Below are positions 22,781 through 30,516 of a stretch of DNA of 64,000 bases, in pieces. The notes beneath the pieces were generated by a model. That model was not told where the DNA came from and ran no database searches. It saw only the letters and a program-made list of their open reading frames with translations. This DNA is from Streptomyces sp. CB01373. Its GTDB lineage: Bacteria; Actinomycetota; Actinomycetes; Streptomycetales; Streptomycetaceae. A program made the position numbers and the translations under genes. The stretch lies in contig NZ_NNBK01000010.1 in the NCBI RefSeq assembly GCF_002803075.1, positions 208,184-272,183 of the forward strand. The letters run 5' to 3'. How positions within the stretch are numbered: the first letter of the stretch is position 1; each line of letters starts with the position of its first letter.

Positions 22781-23892
22781 CCGCTCTGCTCCTGTTCCTT
22801 CTTCAGTTCCCGTACCGCGTCGAGGAACGCGTCGTTCTCCTGGGGCGTTCCGGCGGTGACCCGCAGCCACCCCGGTACGCCGTTGTCCCGGACCAGGACG
22901 CCCCGGTCCAGGATCCGCCGCCAGGCGGCGTGGGCGTCCTCGAACCGCCCGAACTGGATGAAGTTGGCGTCCGACTCGACCACGTCGTAGCCGATCGCGC
23001 GCAGTTCGCCGACGAGCCGGTCCCGTTCGGCCTTCAGCTGCTCGACATAGCCGAGCAGCGTGTCGGTGTGCTCCAGGGCGGCCAGCGCCGTCGCCTGGGT
23101 GATCGCCGAGAGGTGGTACGGCAGCCGGACCAGCTGCACGGCGTCCACCACCGCCGGGTGCGCCGCGAGGTAGCCGAGGCGCAGTCCGGCGGCGCCGAAC
23201 GCCTTGGACATGGTGCGGGAGACGACCAGGTGCGGCCGGTCCTGGAGCAGCGGCAGCAGCGAGGCGCCGTGGCTGAACTCGATGTACGCCTCGTCCACGA
23301 CCACCATGGACGGCTTGGCCGCCTGCGCCGCCTCGTACAGCGCGAGGACCGTCGACGGCGGCACCGCGTTGCCGGTGGGGTTGTTGGGGGTGGTGACGAA
23401 GACGACGTCCGGTCGGTGCTCCGCGATCGCCCGCTCGGCGGCGGCGAGGTCGATCGTGAAGTCCTCGCGGCGCGGCCCGGAGATCCAGCCCGTGCCCGTG
23501 CCGCGCGCGATGAGCGCGTGCATGGAGTACGAGGGCTCGAAGCCGATCGCGGTACGGCCCGGACCGCCGAAGGTCTGCAGCAGCTGCTGGATGACCTCGT
23601 TGGAGCCGTTGGCCGCCCAGACGTTCTCGACGCCGACACGGTGGCCGCCCGTCCTCGTCAGGTACGCGGCGAGCTCGGTACGCAGCTCCACCGCGTCCCG
23701 GTCGGGATAGCGGTTGAGGTGGCGGGCCGCCTCGCGCACCCGCTCGGTGATCCGCTCGACCAGCGGCTCGGGCAGCGGGTAGGGGTTCTCGTTGGTGTTC
23801 AGCCGTACGGGGACGTCCAGCTGGGGCGCGCCGTAGGGGGACTTGCCGCGCAGCTCGTCCCGTACGGGAAGATCGTCGATTCCGAAGCTCAC
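22777..23892 (-). CDS. hisC: Histidinol-phosphate aminotransferase
   Basis: PLP-dependent aminotransferase, 371 aa, converting imidazole acetol phosphate and glutamate to histidinol phosphate. Signatures are RLNTNENPYPLPEPL, NRYPDRDAVELRTELA, ANGSNEVIQQLLQTFGG, FVTTPNNPTGNAVPP, VVVDEAYIEFSH and the PLP lysine region SRTMSKAFGAAGLRLGY. The GTG at 23892 overlaps the hisD stop by 4 nt and its own stop overlaps the hisB ATG. Confidence 0.96.
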   Translation of the reverse strand: MSFGIDDLPVRDELRGKSPYGAPQLDVPVRLNTNENPYPLPEPLVERITERVREAARHLNRYPDRDAVELRTELAAYLTRTGGHRVGVENVWAANGSNEVIQQLLQTFGGPGRTAIGFEPSYSMHALIARGTGTGWISGPRREDFTIDLAAAERAIAEHRPDVVFVTTPNNPTGNAVPPSTVLALYEAAQAAKPSMVVVDEAYIEFSHGASLLPLLQDRPHLVVSRTMSKAFGAAGLRLGYLAAHPAVVDAVQLVRLPYHLSAITQATALAALEHTDTLLGYVEQLKAERDRLVGELRAIGYDVVESDANFIQFGRFEDAHAAWRRILDRGVLVRDNGVPGWLRVTAGTPQENDAFLDAVRELKKEQEQSG

Positions 23893-25232
23893 TTGCTCGT
23901 CGGTACCTTCCAGCCGAACCTCGCCTTGATCGCCGCGCCGTGCGCGGGCAGGTCCTCCGCCTCCGCCAGCGTCACCACGTGGTGGGCGACCTCGGCGAGG
24001 GCGTCCTCGGTGTAGTCCACGATGTGGATGCCGCGCAGGAAGGACTGGACGGACAGGCCCGAGGAGTGGCAGGCGCAGCCGCCGGTCGGCAGCACGTGGT
24101 TGGACCCGGCCGCGTAGTCGCCGAGCGAGACCGGCGCCCAGGGGCCGACGAAGACCGCGCCGGCGTTGCGCACCCGGTCGGCGACCGCGGCCGCGTCGGC
24201 CGTCTGGATCTCCAGGTGCTCGGCGCCGTAGGCGTCGACCACCCTCAGGCCCGCGTCGATGCCGTCGACCAGGACGATCGCGGACTGCTTGCCGGACAGG
24301 GCCGGGCGGATCCGGTCCTCGATGTGCTTGGTCGCCGCGACCTGCGGCTCCAGCTCCTTCTCGACCGCGTCCGCGAGCTCCGCGGAGTCGGTGACCAGGA
24401 CGGCGGCGGCCAGCGGGTCGTGCTCGGCCTGGCTGATCAGGTCGGACGCGACGTGCACCGGGTCGGCGCCGGCGTCCGCGAGGATCGCGATCTCGGTGGG
24501 GCCGGCCTCGGTGTCGATGCCGATCCTGCCGGTGAAGTAGCGCTTGGCGGCGGCGACCCAGATGTTGCCGGGGCCGGTGACCATGTTCGCGGGCGGGCAG
24601 GACTCGGTGCCGTAAGCGAACATCGCGACGGCGTGGGCGCCGCCGGCCGCGTACACCTCGTCGACGCCCAGCAGGGCGCAGGCGGCGAGGATCGTCGGGT
24701 GCGGCAGCCCGCCGGCTGGATCATTTTCAAAAGCGGGGGCCTGCGGCGGGGAGGCGAGCGCGATCGACTCCACGCCGGCCTCCTGCGCGGGCACGACGTT
24801 CATGACCACGGAGGACGGGTAGACCGACCGGCCGCCCGGCGCGTACAGCCCGACGCGCTCGACCGGCACCCACTTCTCGGTCACCGAGCCGCCGGGCACC
24901 ACCTGGGTGGTGTGCGTGGCGCGGCGCTGCTCGCGGTGGACGAGCCGGGCGCGCCGGACGGACTCCTCCAGCGCCGCGCGCACGGCCGGGTCGAGCTGCT
25001 CCAGCGCGTCCTTGAGTGCCTGGGCGGGAACCCGCACCGACTCAAGCCGCACGCCGTCGAACCGCTCGGCGAAGTCGATCAGCGCCGCGTCGCCACGATG
25101 ATGCACGGCCTCGCAGATCGGACGCACCTTCTCCAGGGCGGCCGAGACGTCGAAGTCGGCTCGGGGCAGCAGGTCGCGCAGGGCGGGGCCCTCGGGGAGG
25201 GCGTCGCCGCGCAGATCGATTCGGGAGATCAC
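23889..25232 (-). CDS. hisD: Histidinol dehydrogenase
   Basis: Zn-dependent NAD enzyme that oxidises L-histidinol to histidine in two steps, 447 aa. Visible elements are VERVGLYAPGGRSVYPSSVV, the catalytic-region AGPTEIAILAD, SQAEHDPLAAAVLVT (Zn-ligand region), AEHLEI and the signature GSNHVLPTGGCACHSSGLS. The GTG at 25232 (ISRIDLRGDALPEG) was chosen; the frame is open 30 codons further but enters the promoter palindrome. It heads the his operon. An AT-rich insertion (24719-24734) encodes part of APAFENDPA between the usual ASPPQ and GGLPHPT motifs, with codons unlike the rest of the gene. Confidence 0.96.
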   Translation of the reverse strand: MISRIDLRGDALPEGPALRDLLPRADFDVSAALEKVRPICEAVHHRGDAALIDFAERFDGVRLESVRVPAQALKDALEQLDPAVRAALEESVRRARLVHREQRRATHTTQVVPGGSVTEKWVPVERVGLYAPGGRSVYPSSVVMNVVPAQEAGVESIALASPPQAPAFENDPAGGLPHPTILAACALLGVDEVYAAGGAHAVAMFAYGTESCPPANMVTGPGNIWVAAAKRYFTGRIGIDTEAGPTEIAILADAGADPVHVASDLISQAEHDPLAAAVLVTDSAELADAVEKELEPQVAATKHIEDRIRPALSGKQSAIVLVDGIDAGLRVVDAYGAEHLEIQTADAAAVADRVRNAGAVFVGPWAPVSLGDYAAGSNHVLPTGGCACHSSGLSVQSFLRGIHIVDYTEDALAEVAHHVVTLAEAEDLPAHGAAIKARFGWKVPTSK

Positions 25233-25269
25233 GGTGTCAATTCTCTCAGACCGCGCGCGGACACTGTCC

Positions 25270-25294
25270 GTCCGTATCAGTGACTGATACGGAC
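25270..25294. promoter_or_regulatory. Perfect 25-bp palindrome in the hisD promoter region (candidate operator)
   Basis: GTCCGTATCAG, then TGA, then CTGATACGGAC: 11-bp arms around a 3-bp centre, located 38-62 bp upstream of the hisD GTG and about 130 bp upstream of the divergent gene at 25427. The arms are less GC-rich than the surroundings and the symmetry is exact, as for an operator of a dimeric regulator. It could also be a transcribed hairpin. The cognate factor is unknown to me. The rest of this 194-bp gap shows no convincing promoter hexamers by eye. Confidence 0.55.
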
Positions 25295-25426
25295 CGCCGT
25301 GTCGGTGGCTGGTGCGGGGCACGGAAGGAGCCGCTCACATTTCGTGTTCAGAGCGTCACCGATCGGGCATGACCGGTTGTACGAAGCGTAGTCATCCCGC
25401 GAGCAGCCGGGGAGGGAGGGAGGATC

Positions 25427-27001
25427 GTGACGGAGGGGGCCGACTTGCACTCCGGGGACCTGTCCGACGACCTGACCGCCACCGAGGCGGGAATGTGGCA
25501 GGCCTTCCGCAACGGCAGCGTGTACGACCTGCGCAGCGGTGACGCCGTGGTGGACGATCCGCACGGCGGGCATCCGTGGGGGCCCGAGCGGACCGTGCGG
25601 GCGCGCGTCGTGTGCTGGCTGCTCCTTGACGGACCGCCCGCGCTCGCCGGGCGCGTGTCGTCCCTGAAGCTCCGCGGCCTGCGGATCACGGACGCCCTGG
25701 ACCTCGCCGGGGGCGCGGTGCTGCCGTACGTGGAGCTGAACGGCTGCCGGTTCGACCAGGAGGTCCTGCTGCCGGAGGCGCGCTTCACCACTGTGCGGCT
25801 GGTGGACTGCGCGGTGCCGCGGCTGGAGGCGGCCCGGGTGCGCACCGAGGGCGATCTGCATCTGCCGCGCTGCCGGTTCACCGGCGGGATACGGCTGACC
25901 GACGCGCACATCGGCACGGACCTGCTGCTCAGCCAGGCGGTCGTGCACCGGGACCGGGCCGGCCGTTCGATCGCCGCCGACGGGATGACGGTGGGCCAGG
26001 ACCTCCAGGCGGAGCTGCTGGAGTCGTACGGCGAGTTCAGTCTGCGCAGCGCGAAGATCGGTGTCTCGCTGAGCCTGCGCGGCGCGCGGCTGGCGAACCC
26101 GCGGGAGCGGTTCGCGCTGAACGCGCCGCAGCTCACCGTCGAGCGCACCCTGTACCTCACCCCGGCGGGCGTGGGCGGCCCGCTGAGCGGGGTGACGCCC
26201 GCGCGCGGGACCCGGATCCAGCCCTTCGAGTGCCGGGGCGGGGTGCGTCTGGACGACGGGCGGTTCGGCGACGCGGTCGATCTGGAGCGGGCCCGTTTCA
26301 CCCTCACGGACGAACAGGTGCTGTCGCTGCGCCGGGTGCAGACGCCGGAGCTGCGCTTCCTCGGGGAGCCGCCGCCGCGCGGGCAGGTGCTGCTGTCCGG
26401 GGCGCGGGTCGTCACCCTCGTCGACCGGGCGAGCAGCTGGCCCGGCCCGGGCAGTCTGCACATGGGCGGCTTCGTCTACGAGAACCTGGTGCCGCGGGGC
26501 CCGTTCCCGCTGGCCGAGCGGCTGGACTGGGTGGCGGCGGCGACCGCCGAGTACAACCCGGAGCCGTACGAGCGGCTGGCCGCGGTGCTGCGGGAGGCGG
26601 GCGAGGACGTGGACGCACGCGAGGTACTGCTCGCCAAGCAGCGGCGCCGCCGCGAGACCCTGCCGCTCGCCGCCAAGCTGGTGGGCTACGTCCAGGACTG
26701 GGCGGTGGCCTACGGGTACCGGCCGGGCCGGGCCGCGGTGTGGATGGCGGTGCTGTGGGCGGCGGGTTCGCTGGCCTTCGCGCGCCTGGGCCCGCCGCCG
26801 GCCGACCCCGGCGGCCACCCGGAGTGGAACCCCGCCCTGTTCGCCCTCGACCTGCTGCTGCCGTTCGTCGACCTGGGCCAGGCGGACCAGTGGCAGCTGC
26901 GCGGCGGCTGGCAGTGGCTCGCCGCGGCGCTGATCGTGGTCGGCTGGATCCTGGCCACGACGGTGGCGGCGGGCGCGACACGGCTGCTGCGACGGAACTA
27001 G
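25427..27001 (+). CDS. Membrane protein with pentapeptide-like beta-helix domain
   Basis: A 524-aa protein of unknown function. After an acidic N-terminus, residues ~80-330 contain imperfect repeats rich in L/F at every fifth position (SLKLRGLRITDALDLAGGAV, ELNGCRFDQEVLLPEARFTT, RLVDCAVPRLEAARV), resembling pentapeptide-type right-handed beta-helices. A linker (AEYNPEPYERLAAVLREAGE) and a basic helix precede two or three C-terminal transmembrane segments (AVWMAVLWAAGSLAFARLG, WLAAALIVVGWILATTVAAG). The GTG at 25427 follows GGAGGGAGGGA. It is divergent from hisD and followed by a long hairpin. It was once commonly labelled oxidoreductase, but no redox motif is visible. Confidence 0.7.
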   Translation: MTEGADLHSGDLSDDLTATEAGMWQAFRNGSVYDLRSGDAVVDDPHGGHPWGPERTVRARVVCWLLLDGPPALAGRVSSLKLRGLRITDALDLAGGAVLPYVELNGCRFDQEVLLPEARFTTVRLVDCAVPRLEAARVRTEGDLHLPRCRFTGGIRLTDAHIGTDLLLSQAVVHRDRAGRSIAADGMTVGQDLQAELLESYGEFSLRSAKIGVSLSLRGARLANPRERFALNAPQLTVERTLYLTPAGVGGPLSGVTPARGTRIQPFECRGGVRLDDGRFGDAVDLERARFTLTDEQVLSLRRVQTPELRFLGEPPPRGQVLLSGARVVTLVDRASSWPGPGSLHMGGFVYENLVPRGPFPLAERLDWVAAATAEYNPEPYERLAAVLREAGEDVDAREVLLAKQRRRRETLPLAAKLVGYVQDWAVAYGYRPGRAAVWMAVLWAAGSLAFARLGPPPADPGGHPEWNPALFALDLLLPFVDLGQADQWQLRGGWQWLAAALIVVGWILATTVAAGATRLLRRN

Positions 27002-27029
27002 TGCCCCGACAGGCAACGTTCGCCCCGTC

Positions 27030-27084
27030 GCGGCGTCCGGCACTCCCCCAAGCTCTTCGAGCTTGGGGGAGCACCGGACGCCGC
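27030..27084. terminator. Long hairpin / Streptomyces-type palindromic repeat
   Basis: Arms of 26 nt: outer 11 bp GCGGCGTCCGG, a 2-nt mismatch, then inner 13 bp CTCCCCCAAGCTC, with a 3-nt TTC loop. It lies 29 bp downstream of the stop at 27001. The CTCCCCCAAGCTC..GAGCTTGGGGGAG core looks like the dispersed palindromic repeat common in Streptomyces intergenic regions; it probably acts as a terminator. From its end to 27252 there is an AT-richer stretch (TTGAAATCGGCACCTTTTAC) that may hold the promoter of the next gene. Confidence 0.75.
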
Positions 27085-27252
27085 TCCTTCACGGGGTTGC
27101 CTGCCGCGGCACCAGGACCCTCTCGTTCGGATCAGGCCGAGCGCGCGGACAGTTGTTGAAATCGGCACCTTTTACTCGACCTTGACCATCCCGCGTACAA
27201 CTTTCCGCTCCTTGCCCGAACCCCCTGGCGCGCGTGCGACCTGCGTCTTTCA

Positions 27253-28299
27253 ATGGTCGACACCATGGCAACGCTGCCCGCGTTCATCCGCCCTGCCCGG
27301 ATGACAAGAACCGTCCCCAGCCCCGCCGCCGGGTTCACCGCCGCCGGGCTCCCCTCCGACGACGAGGTCCTCCTCGACGTGCCCGACGAACCTCTCGGCC
27401 CGGCGCTGGTCGCCGCCGCCCAGGGCGCGTACCGGCCCGCCGCGGCGCTGCTCGCCGGTACCCGGGAGGGGGCCCGCTGGGAGGAGCGCGACCGGTACAC
27501 GAGACGGCTGGCCGCCATCGCCCGCTCCCGACCGGAGTGGCTGGACGCCTGGCTCGCCACCGCCCCGCACGACCCGGACGCGCTGCTGGTCGCCGCCCAG
27601 CTCGCGGTCGACCGCGCCTGGCCCTCGCCCGCGCGGGCCGAGCTGCTGCGCGGCGTCAGCCCCCTGATCACGGCCGCCGCACGCGCCGACGCCCGTGACC
27701 CGGTGCCGTGGCGGGTCGCGCTGGACCACGCGCGCGGCAGCCGCGCCGGGCACCGCTACTTCGAGGAGCTGTGGGAGGCCGCGGTCCGCCGCGCCCCGCA
27801 CCACTACGGCTGCCACGTGGCCGCCCTGCGCTATCTGACCACCTCCTGGCACGGCTCGCACCGCGAGTGCTTCGACTTCGCCGACATGGCCGCCCAGGAC
27901 GCCCCGGCCGGCTCGCTCGTCCAGGCGCTGCCCGTGCGGGCCGCCTTCGCCTATCTGACCGACGGCTGCGGGCCCCGGGTGCCGCGGGCCCGGCTGCACG
28001 CGGCGGCCGACCGGGCGATCGTGCTCTCCGCCCGCTTCCCGGCGGCCGTGCCCTGGCCCGCGGAGATCCGCAACCTGCTGACCTGCGTCCTGCTGCGGCT
28101 GGAGCGCCCCGAGGACGCCCTCGTGCAGCTGCGCCTCATCGGCCCGTACGCCACCTCCTTCCCCTGGGAGCGGCAGTCGGACGACCCGCTGGGGTTCTTC
28201 CTGAAACTGCGCGCCGACCTGGGGGCCGCACCGCCCGCAGGGCCGTCCCGGCGCCCGCGATACGGGCTCGGCGGACGCGCCCGTCGCGGCGAGCATTAG
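27253..28299 (+). CDS. Conserved hypothetical helical-repeat-like protein
   Basis: A 348-aa soluble protein that I do not recognise beyond being typical of Streptomyces next to the LON-domain gene. The sequence is predominantly alpha-helical and rich in Ala/Arg/Trp, with segments such as RARWEERDRY-like helices (ARWEERDRYTRRLAAIARSR), DALLVAAQLAVDRAW, GHRYFEELWEAAVRRAPHHY and VLLRLERPEDALVQLRLIG, reminiscent of TPR-like helical pairs. There is no membrane segment or catalytic motif. The ATG at 27253 is given; ATGs at 27265 and 27301 are alternatives and none has a clear ribosome binding site. Confidence 0.65.
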   Translation: MVDTMATLPAFIRPARMTRTVPSPAAGFTAAGLPSDDEVLLDVPDEPLGPALVAAAQGAYRPAAALLAGTREGARWEERDRYTRRLAAIARSRPEWLDAWLATAPHDPDALLVAAQLAVDRAWPSPARAELLRGVSPLITAAARADARDPVPWRVALDHARGSRAGHRYFEELWEAAVRRAPHHYGCHVAALRYLTTSWHGSHRECFDFADMAAQDAPAGSLVQALPVRAAFAYLTDGCGPRVPRARLHAAADRAIVLSARFPAAVPWPAEIRNLLTCVLLRLERPEDALVQLRLIGPYATSFPWERQSDDPLGFFLKLRADLGAAPPAGPSRRPRYGLGGRARRGEH

Positions 28300-28310
28300 G
28301 CTTTTGCGCC

Positions 28311-29048
28311 GTGACCACCGTCCACCTTCCGCTCTTCCCCCTGAACACGGTGCTGTTCCCGGGGCTGGTGCTGCCCCTGAACGTCTTCGAGGAGCGCTAC
28401 CGCGCCATGATGCGCGCGCTGCTGAAGACGCCCGAGGACGAACCGCGCCGGTTCGCCGTCATGGCGATCCGCGACGGCCACGAAATGGCCGAGAGCGCCC
28501 CCGGCATGCCCGATCCGACCGCACGGATCGAACGCGGCCCCGCCGCCGGCTTCGGCACCGACCCGGCCAAGGCCTTCCACTCCGTGGGCTGCGTGGCGGA
28601 CGCGGCGACGATCCGGGAGCGGGCCGACGGCACCTTCGAGGTGCTGGCCACGGGCACGACCCGGGTCCGGCTGCTGTCCGTGGACGCCTCCGGCCCCTAT
28701 CTCGTGGCGGAGCTGCGGGAGCTGGCCGAGGAGCCCGGCGACGAGGCGGGCGCGCTGGCCGAGGGGGTGCTGCGGTCCTTCCGCCAGTACCAGAAGCGGC
28801 TGGCGGGCGCGCGGGAGCGGTCGCTGACTGCCGCGGAGCTGCCGGACGAGCCGAGCGTGGTGTCGTACCTGGTGGCCGCGGCGATGATGCTCGACATTCC
28901 GGCGAAGCAGCGGCTGCTCCAGGCGCCCGACGTCTCCTCCCGGCTGCGCGACGAGCTGAAACTCCTGCGCAGGGAGACGGCGATCCTCCGTAGTCTGCCG
29001 TCGTTGCCGGCCGCGGAGCTGACCCGCGGGCCGACGAGTCTCAACTGA
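28311..29048 (+). CDS. LON peptidase substrate-binding domain protein
   Basis: A 245-aa stand-alone protein made of the N-terminal (PUA-like) substrate-binding domain of Lon. Its opening LPLFPLNTVLFPGLVLPLNV and FEERYRAMMRALL are diagnostic, followed by VGCVADAATIRERADGTFEV and GTTRVRLLSVD. The C-terminal helical half (SFRQYQKRLAGARERSL, SYLVAAAMMLDIPAKQRLLQ) resembles the Lon LAN helical bundle. There is no AAA or protease domain, so it is an orphan binding module of unknown partner. The GTG at 28311 follows the previous stop by 11 bp; the Shine-Dalgarno is weak (TTAGGC). Confidence 0.85.
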   Translation: MTTVHLPLFPLNTVLFPGLVLPLNVFEERYRAMMRALLKTPEDEPRRFAVMAIRDGHEMAESAPGMPDPTARIERGPAAGFGTDPAKAFHSVGCVADAATIRERADGTFEVLATGTTRVRLLSVDASGPYLVAELRELAEEPGDEAGALAEGVLRSFRQYQKRLAGARERSLTAAELPDEPSVVSYLVAAAMMLDIPAKQRLLQAPDVSSRLRDELKLLRRETAILRSLPSLPAAELTRGPTSLN

Positions 29049-29062
29049 AGGAACGGGTCGGG

Positions 29063-29572
29063 ATGGCCAAGAAGGCGAAGAAGCAGCAGGACAAAGGGGC
29101 GGGGGGCACCCCGGCGACGGTGGCGCTGACCGCGGCGGGCGTGCGCTACACCGTGCACTCCTACGACCACGACCCCTCCCACCCCTCCTACGGCGAGGAG
29201 GCGGCCGAGGCGATGGGCGTCTCCCCGGACCGGGTGTTCAAGACGCTGGTGGCGGACGTCGACGGAGCCCTGACGGTGGCCGTGGTGCCGGTCGCGGGCT
29301 CCCTGGACCTCAAGGCCCTGGCGGCGGCGGTCGGCGGCAAGCGGGCGGCGATGGCCGACCCGGCCCTCGCGGAGCGCACCACCGGTTACGTCCGCGGCGG
29401 CATCTCCCCCCTCGGCCAGCGCAAGAGGCTCCCCACGGTCCTGGACGACTCGGCGCCCGCCCACACCACCATCTGCGTCTCGGCGGGCCGCCGCGGCCTG
29501 GAGGTCGAACTGTCCCCGGGTGACCTGGCGGGCCTCACCGGCGCCGCCCTCGCCCCGATCGGGCGCGGCTGA
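29063..29572 (+). CDS. ybaK: YbaK/EbsC-type aminoacyl-tRNA deacylase
   Basis: Trans-editing hydrolase (Cys-tRNA(Pro) deacylase type), 169 aa. The catalytic lysine lies in DRVFKTLVADVDG; further signatures are AVVPVAGSLDLKALA and the loop GGISPLGQRKRLPTVLD, which is typical of YbaK rather than ProX. A basic N-terminal tail (AKKAKKQQDKGAGG) precedes the domain. ATG at 29063 is preceded by GAAGGAACGGG; it lies 14 bp after the LON-domain gene and is probably co-transcribed with it. Confidence 0.88.
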   Translation: MAKKAKKQQDKGAGGTPATVALTAAGVRYTVHSYDHDPSHPSYGEEAAEAMGVSPDRVFKTLVADVDGALTVAVVPVAGSLDLKALAAAVGGKRAAMADPALAERTTGYVRGGISPLGQRKRLPTVLDDSAPAHTTICVSAGRRGLEVELSPGDLAGLTGAALAPIGRG

Positions 29573-29578
29573 CCGTCC

Positions 29579-29607
29579 CCCGCCCGGCCATCGCGCCGGC
29601 GGGCGGG
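29579..29607 (+). terminator. Candidate terminator after ybaK
   Basis: An 8-bp stem CCCGCCCG/CGGGCGGG with a 13-nt loop that itself is partly self-complementary, 7 bp after the ybaK stop and before the convergent membrane-protein gene. Confidence 0.5.
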
Positions 29608-29693
29608 ACCGGCTGAGGCCCGTTCTGCCGCCCGTCCTGCCACCCGCCCGCGTCCGCCTCGCGGCCTCCGTGAGCCGGACCGGCCCCGGCCGG

Positions 29694-30482
29694 CTAGGGC
29701 GCCGAGGAGTCCCCGTGCCCGTGGGCACCGTCCCCGTACGCGCTGTCTCCGTGCGCCCCGCCCACGTACATCTCCGGGTCCCGCGGCCCGAACAGGGACG
29801 TCATCCCCAGGTGGACGAGCAGCGCGGCCAGCGGCCAGGCCAGCAGCGCCCCCTTGGCGTCGAGCTTCAGCGGCGCCGGGAACGTCACTCCCTTGCCCAC
29901 CGCCTTGGCGTGGACGATCACGTCCTGCTCGGGTCCGAGCCACACACCGAGCCGCCACGCCAGCAGCGACCCGAGCAGCCCTCCGACGCACAGGGCCACC
30001 ACCAGCGGCACACCGCCGCGCCTGCGCACCAGGAAGACGGCCGTCGCGCACACCACGCCGAAGGCCAGGGCCAGCAGCGTGAACGTGCCGTCCACGCCGA
30101 TGGCCTGCTCACCCTCGGTGTCCTTGAGGTACACGACCCAGTTGTTCCCGGACACCTCGGCGATCAGCGGCACCTTCGGTGCCAGCCGCAGCCAGAGCAG
30201 TCCCAGCGGCACCCCGCAGAGCGCCACGGCGACCAGGACGACGACGGCCTCCCGGATCTCGGCCGCCCATCCGGGCCCGTCCTGTTCGTAGAGGCTCAGC
30301 GGCCGGGCGGGCGGCACCTGCCAGGACTGGACCGGCCCCGGCTGCGGGGTCTGCTCGGACCCCGACGGCTCCGAGGGCCCCGACGACGCCGAGGACGGCG
30401 AGGGTTCGGACGGCCCGGAGGGGCCGGAAGGCTGTGAGGAGCGCCGGTGCGGCGGTGGTGGCGGAGTCAACGGAGCTGTCAC
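29694..30482 (-). CDS. DUF2567-like membrane protein
   Basis: A 262-aa membrane protein. A Pro/Ser-rich cytosolic N-terminus (about 60 residues, including SGPSEPSPSSASSGPSEPSG) is followed by four hydrophobic segments (EAVVVLVAVALCGVPLGLLW, FTLLALAFGVVCATAVFLV, GVPLVVALCVGGLLGSLLAW, GALLAWPLAALLVHLGMTSL). Between helices 1 and 2 lies an extracytoplasmic loop with the stretch WVVYLKDTEGEQAIGVDGT. The C-terminus is a Gly/His/Asp-rich tail. It resembles the actinobacterial DUF2567 family; no function is known. GTG at 30482 was chosen because the conserved frame begins there; it lies 34 bp after the ABC permease stop. Confidence 0.65.
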   Translation of the reverse strand: MTAPLTPPPPPHRRSSQPSGPSGPSEPSPSSASSGPSEPSGSEQTPQPGPVQSWQVPPARPLSLYEQDGPGWAAEIREAVVVLVAVALCGVPLGLLWLRLAPKVPLIAEVSGNNWVVYLKDTEGEQAIGVDGTFTLLALAFGVVCATAVFLVRRRGGVPLVVALCVGGLLGSLLAWRLGVWLGPEQDVIVHAKAVGKGVTFPAPLKLDAKGALLAWPLAALLVHLGMTSLFGPRDPEMYVGGAHGDSAYGDGAHGHGDSSAP

Positions 30483-30516
30483 CTTGTCATCGTGCCAGTT
30501 GCGGGGGAAGGCCGCG

